64,000 nucleotides of DNA from Symbiodinium natans (Eukaryota; Sar; Dinophyceae; Suessiales; Symbiodiniaceae): positions 786,560-850,559 of the forward strand of contig CAJNDS010000291.1 in NCBI GenBank assembly GCA_905221605.1, written 5' to 3'. The notes under the pieces are model-generated. The model saw only the letters and a program-made list of their open reading frames with translations, searched no databases and was not told where the DNA came from. The position numbers and the translations under genes are program-made. Positions 34,457 through 45,651 of this stretch are shown piece after piece (the stretch's first letter is position 1; each line of letters starts with the position of its first letter).

Positions 34457-35956
34457 GACAAAGTGGATGTGGAGCGCCAGATTCGCAAGCTGCGTCCCAC
34501 CATTCACGTTTCCAGCTCTGTCTGACCTGATGTTGCTTAGCTTGACCTGTGCTAAGTCTAGCTTGTCGAGGTCTGCCAAAGAGATCTCGGTGTCTGGTCA
34601 CGTGTTCTCTGAAAACTTAGATGCGTGCATCGGCCAGGTTCATCGATCACACGCAGGCCTCTACTAAAACGGGAGAAGCTGCTTTGTGTCCTGTCACGTA
34701 GGTCCACAGAGTTGAGATTGGCGGTGATGCTTTGCATTTCAGAGCTGTTAGTTGCACCTTGTATGCATGCATGCATGCATGCATGCATGCCCACACAGCA
34801 GACGGGTAATGACCTATCGACCACCGCGAGTTACAGGGACGGTCCTTGTGTGGTCTTGTCTAAGAGGGTGAGAGAGTCAACCGCTGAGAGTTGAAGCGGA
34901 GTTCGCAGCAGCACATTCCAGCAGGCCTTGTGCGAACGATGGTTTCATCTAGCACAAACATGCACAACCGTTGTCCAGGCATTCGGTTTCCTGATGCTTC
35001 AAGACCACACTGGCTGATCCTGACTGAAAGACGATGAGGGTTGCACGTAGGGAAGGACCATGCTGAAGAACCATAGCACTCTGAACTTCTTGCTTGGGGT
35101 CGCTTGAGGCGGAGTCTGGCCGAACGTGCGTTGGCGAGCGCCGCTGGGCTTGTCGAGTCTGGGGCGTTGCTTCATGTTGCTTCAATGACTATGCTATAAA
35201 CCAGGACTTGGACCTCAGGGCTTTCCATGGCTTTCCTGCAGGTGGTACTGATGTTGTTTCAGAAGTCTTGATATTCGGCCAAAGAACACGGGCACGATCT
35301 TGGACACTGCATTGAACGTTTGCTTGTAAAGGCCATAGGCCTTGTATCCAAGGGCGCCAACCACACGCAAGACCCACAAGCCATCCTGCAGCACTACGAG
35401 AAGGCAGGGCTTTTGAACAGCCTCGCGGGCCTCACTTCCAAGGCTGAACACACCCGGTCAAACACACCCGGTCAAGCAAAGTCACATGCGCAGCAGGTAC
35501 TCAAAGGCTTGGAGGACTCGCAGTGCTGCTTGTGGCCTGTTAATGTGAGAGCATTGTGAATGCGTACTGCTTCCACGTCTCCCTTGCGCAACCTCACTTG
35601 TCGGTGGCTTCTTCCAGTATGGAAATTCATGCGTTGCTGAGCAGGAACGACAGCACATGCTGAACGAGCACTACTCGCGGCTGCAAGGTGCAGAATCCCG
35701 AAGTGTGAATTTCGTGTCGTCGTTGCATTCTGCAGAAAGTCCGCGGTAGCAGGACTAGGTGATGTTCACTGTTGATCAATGAGCATGAGCCACACGAGAC
35801 CTTATCCCGCCTCGAATCCTGATGCTCTTGCAAAGATTTTTCAGTTCCACTCATGACATCGTGACACGTGCCTTGCTAGGTGAGAAGTTTGTGCCCTGGG
35901 AGGCGAGCTTGCTGTCGAGACATGTCGAAAATGTTAAAAAATTCCTCAATGCATAG
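34457..35956 (+). CDS. Unrecognised helical protein, 3' half
   Basis: Four exons. 34457-34507 (acceptor AGCCAG, then G; GT donor) encodes DKVDVERQIRKLRPTIH. 35332-35442 (acceptor GTAAAG, then G; GC donor; 37 codons) includes DPQAILQHYEKAGLLNSLAG. 35618-35687 (acceptor TTCCAG; GT donor, phase 1) includes EQERQHMLNEHYSRLQ. 35880-35956 (acceptor TGCTAG, then G) encodes EKFVPWEASLLSRHVENVKK and ends in TAG 35954-35956. The last three exons join in phase and give a continuous, mostly helical C-terminus. No family is recognised. A (GCAT)n microsatellite lies in the first intron. More exons may lie between 34507 and 35332 and upstream. Confidence 0.58.
34764..34791 (+). repeat. (ATGC)n microsatellite
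   Basis: Seven ATGC units, self-complementary, within the first proposed intron of the surrounding gene. Confidence 0.9.
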
Positions 35957-38950
35957 GGCACCACGCGCTAGGCGCAGTCAAAAGTCCCTTTGTTGGCGCC
36001 CTTTGTTTTGGCATTTTTCGTCGTTGGCCAGATTCAGGTTTCAGTACAGAGGTGCCGGTCAGCTGTGCAAACTTGCAGCTTGGATTATTCAATCTATGAT
36101 ACTAGCCCTGGGCCTTCTAGGTCCTCTTTTTCCACCCTTCAGCTTGCCTCCTAAACCCTAAACCCTAAACCCTAAACCCCAAACCCCAAACCCCAAACCC
36201 TAAACCCCAAACCCCAAACCCCAAACCCCAAACCCTAAACCAATGCCCTTTCAACCCTAAACCCCAAACCCCACAAACCCTGAACCCTAAAATTTGTTGA
36301 GACAGCCAGGCGAGCGCCAGCTCTTCCATTTCGACGTCGCCTACGCTTTCAGGCGGGGCCAGAGGTCAAGTCTTGTGGTGCAGGCACTCTTTCGTAGCTT
36401 GGGGCGTCACCATGTTCACATGTTCCCTCCAACTCAAATCCAACCTCCCAAACCTGGAACATGGGTGCGACGTGCTCAGCACCCACTGCCGGAAGGGCCC
36501 AGTCCATGGAGCCCATGACGCCGGCCAATATCTGGGATTAAAAAAATCCTGGAGTCCAGCCGCTTTAAGCTGGCGCTGAACTGCGCCGTGCAAAGCGGGC
36601 TACGAGATGGTTCGATGCTTCAGTCTGATGTTGCGAACCTCACTCTCATAGGCCCCTGCCACGTCATACTATGTCAGTACACATTCCTGATCGTTCTGAG
36701 ATGTTGAAAGATAGCGGAGAGAATTTGACCACGGTCACGAATTTTGGCGGAGGCCAGGGGCCGGGATCTGATGCAGACTTTGCGCCTGTGTCTGAACCCA
36801 GAAGCATTTTTTACGAATTTGATAGGTGGCTGTCTTCCGCGAGAATCCAGAGCATGTCTCGCCCTGCCGAATTCCCCTGACGTCGACTGCGCGGCAACCT
36901 TTGAAGGCTTGGATAAACTCATATAAACTCATATAAACTCCAACATCCGCGATTGGTTGGGGGATAGGCCTCGTTGAGGATGCATGCCCCGCTGCCTCTT
37001 TGGAGAGCGCTGCTAAACGAAGCCGCTGCTCATCAGTCGGAGACTTTCTGAGTTGGGTCAAGGCTGCTCAAACTGTCTTAAACCATCTTAAACCCCTAAA
37101 CATCCTGCCTGCATGGCATCCTGCCTCGCATCCTACATGGGCTGAAAGTGAGACTTTGAGCTGTCGCCAGTAGCGTGCAAGAAGCGTGTCGCCTCGTGAC
37201 CGACCCCAAAGAAGGCGTTGCTAACGCTTGCCCAGTAGTTGTAAAGCAAAGACGAGGGCTTCAGAACATCGGATGAATCGTCGCGACTGGTCTGTTGCTT
37301 CATGATGGCATAACCAAACCTGAGCTTTGGGCAGGATCTTGCACAGATTCAGCATAGGTGGGTAAGTGCATCGCGAAATTCGTCTGAGACCCTCGAATCC
37401 TGTGTACAGCAAAGTCACAGCCGGGTGTCTGGGTCAGTTCATGGTCCCAGCAAGCCCGATGAAACGGAAACTGTAGTCACGGAAGGTCAACTGAAACTTA
37501 CTTCTGCTGCATCTAGCACGTTGAGCAGAGCATGTTTAGATGAGAGGACGGACTGGCTTTCTCTGGCGAGTTTACGCGAAAGTGAATCAAACTTCAGGCC
37601 TTCAGTGCCTGTATTTGAGACTCATAGGGACTGAGATCTGGCTTTAGGCCTTTCGACCCGCGCTGTAGGCACAGAAACGCATGCTGATCGGCGGAGGACT
37701 CGGCTGACACGAACTGTGACTTCATCTGGGGTTCAAGCAGCCTTTTAAACATGTTTCCGTGCTGCCAGATGCCGATGAATTCTCCAAGAGGGCCCACACT
37801 CCGAGCCCAAGCAGGGAGCGAATCGTTGGACCTCTCGTTGCCCGTTGGAGGCGTCTTGAACTTGGGTACAGTCGGGTACAGTAGCACAAGTGCGCTAAGG
37901 CGCTCTAAGCTGCGAGAGTGTCCGTAAATGTCGCAACCTGGTAGGCTCAGGACAAAACAGGTCCGATCAGTCTCATGGTCACCCGATCTGAGAGCAGCCC
38001 TAACCATCCCAAATGGTCTTGGAACCTTAATGGATCTGAGGCCTTTCGGCGTGGGTGCTGCAGAGATGTTTTCCAGCTTTCTCAAGCCCAGGGTGCCCGG
38101 ATAGGAGGAGTGTGACGCACAGAGTTCAAACGGCTCGCATCAGTCTTTCTGCCATGCGCATGCTCTGTGCTTGGCATTGCTAGGAGGCGACAGGAGGTGA
38201 TGCTGTTGGAGCAGTCTCGATTCAACAAACAAGAGTTTGGTCCTCTTGGATTTGTTTTTAGCACCGCCTTCGCTTGCAATTTCCGTCAGGCAGCAATGAG
38301 AAGAGCAAGATACCCAAGACTATCAGCTCTGCTTCGGTCCCTACTACTTGCCTCAGTTAAGCGATCATGCGACTTCCTGAAACATACTGTCCTCAGCCCG
38401 TCGTCTAGTTCACTCCAACGCTAGCCGCAGTGGGAGTAGCCGCAGGCAGCACTGATGGCAAATGACGGCACTATTTTCACTGCCAACTGCAGAACAGCTG
38501 TAAACAGCGCTTTTGCATTGTGCCGAGCTCATGTGGACCGATGAGCTTACGAGGCTCGGAAAGCGTTGCAAAGTGTCAGCCTCCAGATTGCCAACCTGAA
38601 GCACCAGCCTGTTGGGATTTCTCGGCAGGCGCTATGCAACGGCTGACGGCGCTGAAGGCCAGCTATTGTATGAAGGATATAGCTGTGTCCATGCCGTGTC
38701 GTCACCGTCTGCTCTGTCGATGACGAGAGTGATGTCAAGGCGTAGGAATTGCTGGTAGGGTGACTGGGCGTTCTGTTGATAGGGTTCTCTCTGCTCGTGC
38801 ATTGAAGCACTTCACCAGTGCTTCGCCAGTGCTTCCCGACTGCTTCGCCAAATGCACGAACAGAGTCATGAGTTCTCAGCATCGCGAGAGGTTCAAAGCC
38901 TTCAGTCCTGCGACCCTCTGCGGAGGGGTCCGCGCTGCTGCTGCGAGCAG
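35957..38950. other. Intergenic with telomeric array; no supported gene
   Basis: Begins after the stop at 35956. Contains the telomere-like array (36149-36291) and a CTCATATAAA triple repeat at 36918-36940. A 163-codon minus-strand frame (38085-37594) lacks ATG and any motif, so it is not called. Confidence 0.45.
36149..36291 (+). repeat. Interstitial telomere-like array (CCCTAAA/CCCCAAA)n
   Basis: About 20 heptamer units of CCCTAAA and CCCCAAA with one short interruption (about 36241-36256). CCCTAAA is the complement of the TTTAGGG telomere repeat known in plants and dinoflagellates. Smaller or more degenerate copies occur near 7533, 9465, 20220, 41262 and 42040. Confidence 0.9.
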
Positions 38951-38959
38951 CTGCAGCCT

Positions 38960-39344
38960 GAGAAACTGTATGGGATACACGCCGACATGCCCAACTACTC
39001 GCTAAAATGTGACGGCTTTTCCTACGACACGTTCGGAAAACATTACCGAACTCTCCCTGAGAAGGACCCAGAGGTGAAATTCACCGTTCACAGAAAGGGG
39101 TGGGCCTTTGCGGGTCGGAGCCTCCTTGGGGAACGCATTCCGACGGCCTCGGCACCCAGGCGGCCTCCCTCCGTACAGAGGCCGTAGACGAAGGCCTTCG
39201 ACAGGCGGAGAGGCGCGCCATCGTGTCCATAAGAAGGGCTACGAGACAGCAGTTTGCAGGCTCATTGAAAGGAGTCTATAGAGTCTAGCCATGAGGGCAT
39301 CTCTTGAAGGATCATTGAAAGAAGAGGTCGAGGAAAATGTCTAG
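38960..39344 (+). CDS. Unrecognised small helical protein, 3' exons
   Basis: A first frame from about 38960 encodes EKLYGIHADMPNYSLKCDGF, then SYDTFGKHYRTLPEKDPEVK and more; its donor is unresolved, with GC candidates at 39103-39109. Exon 39160-39259 (acceptor ACCCAG, then G; GC donor, phase 1) encodes AASLRTEAVDEGLRQAERRA and IVSIRRATRQQFA. A terminal exon 39310-39344 (acceptor TTGAAG, then G) continues in phase with GSLKEEVEENV and ends in TAG 39342-39344. The 50-bp intron is flanked by a near-exact direct repeat. No domain is recognised. The gene ends 485 bp before the cyclin-box gene. Confidence 0.52.
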
Positions 39345-39828
39345 CAAGCTGAGGGCTCCGTCATCCGTGAAGCTCCCCTTCGCATGAGCCTACTGTACTT
39401 TCGCTGAGCCGAGGTCCCTGTCAGTTTTTCGGCAATGCGGTGACACTCGCGGGTCGACCATCTCAGCGGACAGTACTTTTTGAATTCCATAGTAGGTGTG
39501 ACAGGTGTGACTTGAGATTCGTTCCTGCAAACAAAGTAATTGGAAGTCCCGATCTTCTCTTCAACCCCCCGAAAAAGCACAAGGCATCACGTCGCTGAAA
39601 ATGGAGGGGGATTGGGCCGGGACGAAGGGAGGATTTCACCTCATGCACATGGGACGTAGATGCTCTCCATACTTCGAGAAGTTCGGAGCGTGACATATGT
39701 GTGAGTTGCTCCAATGCATTTTCCAAGCTGCGTGGCCATCTATCCTTGCATCCGCAGCACTCCTGTGGTGCTTTTGAGCTGGAGGTTCCTGGTGTACAGT
39801 GTAACAGGACGCGACACTCAAGGTGATC

Positions 39829-40883
39829 ATGCAGCCATGGCCTGCCGACAGCGAGGAATTCGAAGACATGCTCTTCAACCAGGCCGCCTCTAGTGACCAC
39901 CTCCGACAGCTCATGAAGTTGGAGGAAGAGGCGATGGAAAGATCGATGCTCGGTAGGCCCTTGGGACAGTTTATATGTTCCTTTATTGGGTTTAGGAGGA
40001 TCATATGTAGGAACATATCCAAGAGGGGGCTCATCCCAGGATGAGAGCGCCGCGGGCTGACGTACTGGGCAGGCAGCGTGAGCAGGTACTCCAGAGCATG
40101 ATGGGCCTGACAAACCGCTGCCAGCTCGACCAGGATGGCTGGTCCTGCGCCGTGTCTCTGCTCGACTCCTACTTGGCTTCCTCGGGCCATATCGCGCACG
40201 ACATCCAGATGCTTCCGCTAACCTGTGTCGCAGTGCTCCGACTGGTCAAGAAGTTCCACGGCAACCGGGGCGTGCCTGACCAAATTGGTTCTGGCATGTG
40301 GCTCAGCATGGCCAAGCAAATGCTTCCGACCCTAGGCAGGCAGATAGAGTTATCTGAGACGAAGCTCGGACAGCACGAGACCGAGATTTTGCAGAGGATG
40401 CAATGGCAGATACAGGAGCCGCTACAGCAGCAGTGGCTCACGGTGTACTGCAGGCGCTTCAGCGCCCTGACTTCACAGAAATTTGTGCCTGCCATCGCCT
40501 GGGTCAAGCAGAAATCCATGTTCTTTGTCCGCTTGTTGCTCTTCGTGGAGGCGACTTCCACACGCAACCCGCCTCGGGAGTTCGCCCTCGGCATGTTCTG
40601 CCTCGGCCTGGCATGGAGACAGCTGCTATCACCGGAGTGCCTTGCGTGCCTTCGACCGGACGATGTCCCCATCTCGCACTGGAGCTCTGCCTTGCAACAG
40701 CTCAGCCTGCCCGGGCATGTCGAATCCGCCCCCTGCTCGCTCGTTGAGGCGTTACCTCTCCTGGAGGCGGCCACGGCCGCCAGCAGGTGCGAACTTCAGC
40801 AGGCTACACGCTGGGTTGTGCATAGATTGCTGGAGTTGCGTGCCAAGCACCCAGCAATGCTAGCAGCATTGAATGCGTCTTAG
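39829..40883 (+). CDS. Cyclin-box protein
   Basis: Exon 1, 39829-39956, starts at ATG and encodes an acidic leader (MQPWPADSEEFEDMLF and more). An 83-bp GC-AG intron (39957-40039) is removed, and exon 2, 40040-40883, ends in TAG. The protein is about 323 residues. After the join, REQVLQSM starts a cyclin N-terminal fold: SLLDSYLASSG, LPLTCVAVLRLVKKF (the usual cyclin helix with Lys replacing the common ASK context), then ETEILQRMQWQIQEPLQQQW, which matches the (E)xxILxxLxWxIxxP signature. The remaining C-terminal helices are more divergent. Cyclins bind and activate CDKs; the partner and type cannot be told. The start is chosen as the first ATG with an acidic, helix-rich continuation. Confidence 0.74.
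39957..40039 (+). repeat. Cyclin gene intron with inverted repeats
   Basis: The GC-AG intron contains a perfect 10-bp inverted repeat, ATATGTTCCT (39973-39982) with AGGAACATAT (40009-40018), plus TGGGA/TCCCA near the two ends (39962-39966, 40034-40038). The splice junctions both read AGG. This layout resembles the short inverted-repeat-bearing introns (introner-like elements) described from dinoflagellates; that it is one is inference. Confidence 0.65.
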
Positions 40884-41648
40884 ACAGGACTGTACCCATC
40901 CGTGCTCAAATCAGGATTGCTTTGCACTTCTGCTTGCATCTATATATGCATTGAGGCGCATGTTCATGTCGCCCTACATGAGGGTGATGTAGTATATCCC
41001 GTGTCGGGGTTCGACGGCGCAGCAGCAGAGCGAACCATTGCCACTAATTACCTTGTGAAACCACTCGGCTAGACTTCAGTCGGAGTATGTCTATATACAT
41101 ATACGCATTACATACTATTATGTGTGTATATGTAATATTTCTTCGACCGCTTGCTGAACTGGCTGCTGCTTTGTCCCCAACCCTCGGCCTTCCTTGATGC
41201 CGATTGGAGGCATCACATTGTGGAGAAGCCCAGTACGTTATCTCATCATAAACCGCCCTCATTTAGGGTTTAGGGTTTGGGGTTTAGGGTTTGGGGTGTT
41301 GGGCTTTCTGTGTCTAACATTTTGTTGGAGGCAGGGATCAACAGTGCCCTGTCCCCGGTGCTGCAGAAGTATTCTGACTCCCATTTGTCAGGATCCTGCA
41401 GCAGATAGATGAACTGTCTCACTGCCCACGTCAGTCTACACGCTGGGTTGTTCCAACCCTGCGATGCTAGCAGCATTGAATGCTGAAGACTGTACCCATC
41501 CGTGCTCAAATCCAGGATTGCTTCAACAAAGGAGCCGTACCAAGAGGCCTGGCTAGCAGAAAACCCCAGGTCCCTAGGGCCGGCTGTGATTCGTGCCGAG
41601 TCTGCCCAGGTGCATTTTTTGTAGATGCAGAGCCTCGGCACTCAGTAG

Positions 41649-41702
41649 TATATGTATATGTATATGTATGTGTATGTGTATATGTATATGTATATGTATA
41701 TG
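41649..41702 (+). repeat. (TATATG)n microsatellite
   Basis: Hexamer TATATG with TATGTG variants, inserted in unit 2 of the tandem duplication. Confidence 0.9.
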
Positions 41703-41878
41703 TTCATGTCGCCCTACATGAGGGTGGTGTAGTCTATCGACAGCCTTGCACTTGCACTTGCATCCGGCCGGGGTTCGATTGCTCAGGGATTGGAGCAGCA
41801 GCAGAGCGAACTATTGCCAGACCTCTTAGACTTCAGTCGGAGTATGTTTATACATATGCGTACATTTAAAAATGATGC

Positions 41879-41904
<26 letters not shown>
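41879..41904 (+). repeat. (AT)n microsatellite
   Basis: Thirteen or so AT units in unit 2 of the duplication. Confidence 0.88.
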
Positions 41905-41909
<5 letters not shown>

Positions 41910-42818
41910 AGTGTACAACATGCCCCTCTAATATATGTTTCGGCTGCTTGCAGAATTGGCTGCTGCTTTGACCCCCAACCTCGGCCTTCCTGGATGCCGT
42001 GTGAGGGCATCACATTCTTGAGGAGCCCAATACCTTGCTTTAGGGTTTGGAGTTTAGGGTTTAGGGTTTGGGGTTTAGTATGCCACCTTCACATACTTTG
42101 TCGGACATATTTCTTAATCCAGACGCGTTGGGCTTCCTGTGTCTGTCGGCTCCCCCGAACCGCTCGTTCCTTGCACCTCGCTTGGAGCTGAAAACCGTGC
42201 AACTTTGCAGTTTGCGTAGAAAGACTTCGCACCTCGGAGCTCGCATTGTAGCTTCGCAGTTCTGGAGCAAGACTTACTTGATTCAGGCCCTAAACATGGA
42301 AGGCCCCCCTAAATTTTGTCTGTGATTTGAGCACCCTTTCGTGACATTGTTGAACAACCGGCTCCCATTCTGGAAGCTCCTCGTCAGGCCAAGAAGCTGC
42401 TCTGCAAGCATCTAGGATATCTAGGATATCTAGGTCCAGGTGGCTTAATCCCTCGTACACACCTCGCATTAGCCACGAGTCCGCATGAAACCCTGCCTGA
42501 AGGCCTCTGACTTCTGTTACACATCAAGCACTTTTCGTGATGGTGTCCCCAAGCGCCTTCGAGACACTTGCGTTTCACGGAACTTGCCCCAAGGCTCGCA
42601 GATGCCGCGCGGCTTGTTTCTTGCGCCATGATTCACCAGGCGCTTTAGCATTCTTCTCGCTTGTTGTGGCTTCCCAAGACCAATTCCTGAACTTCTCCAC
42701 TTGCAAAGCTTGCTGGATGGACATCCTGAACCAGTTTCGCTCAGCTATGCTAAGCTGCTAAGCCTGCTAAGGCTTGCAGGGAAGAGCTGTAGGCTGTAAG
42801 ACCTTTTAAGCAGTGGCG

Positions 42819-43452
42819 ATGTTGCAGCGGGAGGACCGCCGGAAGGAGGCTGACCGCTTGCTTCGGGACGAGCCGCTGCCTCTGTTTGTGGCCGCTCTTT
42901 CCAAGCAGCACTGCGTGTGACAGAATGTAGCACAATGTGAGGCATCCTAGTGACTTTCCAAGGTTGGCAGTGTTTCAGACTTCGGCCAGATACACGTCAA
43001 AGTCCGCCGAGGAGAGCGTTCTTTTGGTGGAAGTAACCTTCCGCAGCCATCTTCTTGGCCGTCATGTCCTTCAGTATAGTTCAGTAGACCAGTGTGACCC
43101 TGCAAAGCCCATGCCTGGACTAATGGGAGTGACGGACAGTGGCGGAGTCTTGTTGCAGGCACGCATCCTACAAGCCCTGGCGGACGTTAGCTCGGACAGG
43201 CATCGTATATAACGTGTACAAGTTATACCGCTAAGCACATGCTGCGTGCACGCTGTGTTACACTGCAGTTTGACTTATCGCATAGAGATATCGCAGGGGA
43301 TGTTTTTCATCTTGTTTTGGTTTTTTCGACACCGCATGAAAGCTGTTTGACATTGCTTACCAATCCAGCGAAGGCGCGGGCAGAAGAAGCGCGAGGAGGC
43401 CTTGAAATCTGCTCGGGCCCTGTCAGCTGAGGTGGTGACGGTGCTAGCGTAA
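42819..43452 (+). CDS. Charged helical protein, exons
   Basis: A frame from ATG 42819 encodes MLQREDRRKEADRLLRDE and then PLPLFVAALSK before a stop. An upstream AG (TTTTAAGCAG) suggests it may be an internal exon. A terminal exon 43384-43452 (acceptor CGGGCAG) encodes KKREEALKSARALSAEVVTV and LA, ending in TAA 43450-43452. Both are Arg/Lys/Glu/Ala-rich helices that could be parts of one coiled-coil protein; the join is not resolved. No family is recognised. Confidence 0.35.
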
Positions 43453-44364
43453 GAGGGCAATGTGTGTCGATGCCGGAAGCTTGCACTACAGCCACTTCAG
43501 GCCGGACAAGCTCGCGATATGGCTGTAGATGAGGCGGACAAAGGCCCCGGCATGTTCCAAGTATCAATTGGTGACGCTGCTCCGCAAGTTTCTTGTGGGC
43601 ACCTCGGCGAGGAAAGGCTCAGTATTTTAAGTTAGGCCCTAATTAGTGGAAGAGCTTGCAAGGCACCCGGTGTCGAGAATAGATAGCCTGGGTGATCATG
43701 CAGAACCTTTCGAGAGGCCTGGAGGCTTCTACGCTGGCAGTCATGGCCCAGTCCCTCAGATCCGCGGGTCTTTTCGGGAGGTTGCTCCGCAAGTTTCTTG
43801 CTTTCTGTGGCATTTGCTCAAAACCCCCCTTTTCGCCTCTTGCATCTTCTGGTTCGCACGTTTGCTGTCGCAATTGCTGTTGTCTTCTCAGACAATCACT
43901 TCAGAGGCCCACAATATCTGGCACTCCTAGCGACCCAAGGCGAAGATCTTCATCAAGTTCAAAGGTGTCGGTGCCTGAGCCATTCCGCGATGCCCCGCTA
44001 GCGCGACTCAGGACTCAGTAGGATTACGCAAGGCTTGGCCTTAGATAGATGCACTCTGTGGGAAGACTTCATTCTTTTGCATCAGTTTTTCCTTCCGAAG
44101 TATCTGCGCGACAGCCTGCAAACTGTCTAGGACCGCAAAGCCTGCAACAAAGAAGGGCATCGCCTGGCAACAAAGGCCTGTGGACTAGCCGTGCGTTGTT
44201 CAAAAGCTCCTTGTCTTGGACTTTCCATCAAGCGAACATGAGTAGCCTTTACGCCGGTCCGCGAACGTTGCTCTTGACTTTCTGAGATTCTGTCGAGGGC
44301 AACAGTTCTAGAGTTGCCCAAGCTGCACATTCCTAGCTCAAGTTCTGCCAGCTTCTGTGTGCAG
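43453..44364. other. No supported gene
   Basis: A duplicated phrase, GCTCCGCAAGTTTCTTG, occurs at 43579-43595 and 43783-43799. No exon was resolved. Confidence 0.4.
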
Positions 44365-44394
44365 GCCCTGGAGCTGTTCGACGAAATGCAAGAT
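44365..44394 (+). CDS. Possible PPR-type repeat exon
   Basis: After acceptor TGTGCAG, then G, ten codons read ALELFDEMQD, followed by a GT donor (GATGTGCCG) or read-through VPLGLLK. A-L-x-L-F-D-E-M is the helix B signature of pentatricopeptide repeats, organelle RNA-binding modules. One 30-bp exon is little evidence, and I found no neighbouring repeat. It could be any amphipathic helix. Confidence 0.28.
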
Positions 44395-45651
44395 GTGCCG
44401 CTTGGTCTTCTGAAGCTTCTGTTTCGCAACATGTTGCGCAAGAGTCGTCCCAGAAACTTGAGGCGCGGCCAGGCAATTGCCTCGCCTTGGCCTCAGATGT
44501 GGCATCCGAACATCCGAACACTTGCTCGGAGAGGAAGATGTTTTGGGAGATGTTTGGAGCCTCAGCCGTTGGTTTTCCTGCGGTGCACTGCCCAGGCAGC
44601 ACTCAGCCGTCGCGCAGTGCAACCTCCAGCAGTTTGTACCTGCACTGCAGTTCCTTGCCAGCATTGGGCCTAGGGAAGTTTAGGTCCAGGTCCAGACACA
44701 TATAATATAGAGTATCAAATACACTTGTACTAGCATGACATGCAGCATGACATGCGGTCAGGAGCCTTCAGGCGGCGATCAGCTTTTGGCGCAAGAGCGA
44801 GGACTCAATCGCCAGATCTGCCTCACGTCTCACGCCCATGCCTGAACCCACCAAGAGACTCATGCAGGATGCCATGAATGAAGCGCACTGCTTGGTGATG
44901 ATGGCCGAGTCCCTTTCCTGGCTACCTGTGCAATGTGTCGGAGTGAAAGAGGAAAGACGTACAGGTTCAGTCGAACTTCCTGCCCTCCCCTTCCCACAGT
45001 AGGGGAAAGGTCCTGTTTCGCGGAGCCGAGGGCAACAGGCAGTGTCAATACACTCCGAGGCCAACTCTGCAGGTCGAGGCCTGATCCGGGTTCAATCCCC
45101 GAAAGGAGGAACATGAGAGAGCCTGAAAGAACATGAAAGAACATGAAAGAACGGAGAGAACGATCGGGCGTAACGGGGAGCAGAAAAGAACCGCCACGAA
45201 CAGTGCGAGGCAATGACAAGCCGTCTCTGGGAAAGCAGCAGTCTCATGTCGACTGGACCGAGGGAACTCCTCAAGAGTAGCGGCACCAGAAATTTTCGGC
45301 TGAAGACAGAACTCCTCGCCTCATGCGCCGTCGAGTGTGGGTTTCTGCCAATCTGTACCCTCTTTGACCCCAAGACGATGAGAACAGGAGAAGCGACAGA
45401 AAGTGCGCTGAAGGTCAAGAAAGTTTTGCTACCCGGCCATGGACGCCAAGGTGGCTTCTCCACTGGAACCAGCCGACAAGGGCTGGGCCAGCTGCCGACC
45501 AGGTGTGAACGTCAAACCGCGCTTCGCATATTGCCATGTCTCGTGAATTTTCATGTCTATTCGTACTCATAGATTCGTAGATCTTGTAGCTCCTACCAGA
45601 GCGGATTGTTGCCATTTTTAACGGTGTGGTGAGTTATATCTTGATTTTAAG
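44395..45651. other. No firmly supported gene
   Basis: GAACATGAAA repeats lie at about 45111-45152. A frame at 45431-45492 (after CCAAG; VASPLEPADKGWASCRP) has splice-like ends and may belong to the next gene. Confidence 0.35.

Larger units (their letters stand above)
40804..42080 (+). repeat. Diverged tandem duplication including the cyclin 3' end
   Basis: Unit 1 is about 40804-41300 and unit 2 about 41428-42080. Shared landmarks in the same order are TACACGCTGGGTTGT, GCTAGCAGCATTGAATG, GACTGTACCCATCCGTGCTC, ATGTTCATGTCGCCCTACAT, GACTTCAGTCGGAGTATGT, TTGGCTGCTGCTTTG (or CTGGCTGCTGCTTTG) and a terminal TTTAGGGTTTGGGGTTTAG tract. The offset grows from 607 to about 797 bp because unit 2 gained microsatellites. 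Unit 2 carries only the last few codons of the cyclin frame, so it is not a second gene. Confidence 0.82.

Noticed and set aside
37594-38085. 163-codon minus-strand frame
   Set aside because: No ATG, no recognisable domain, opposite to every supported gene.
45087-45105. GGTTCAATCCC sequence resembling a tRNA T-arm (B box)
   Set aside because: No matching A box, anticodon arm or acceptor stem could be drawn upstream.
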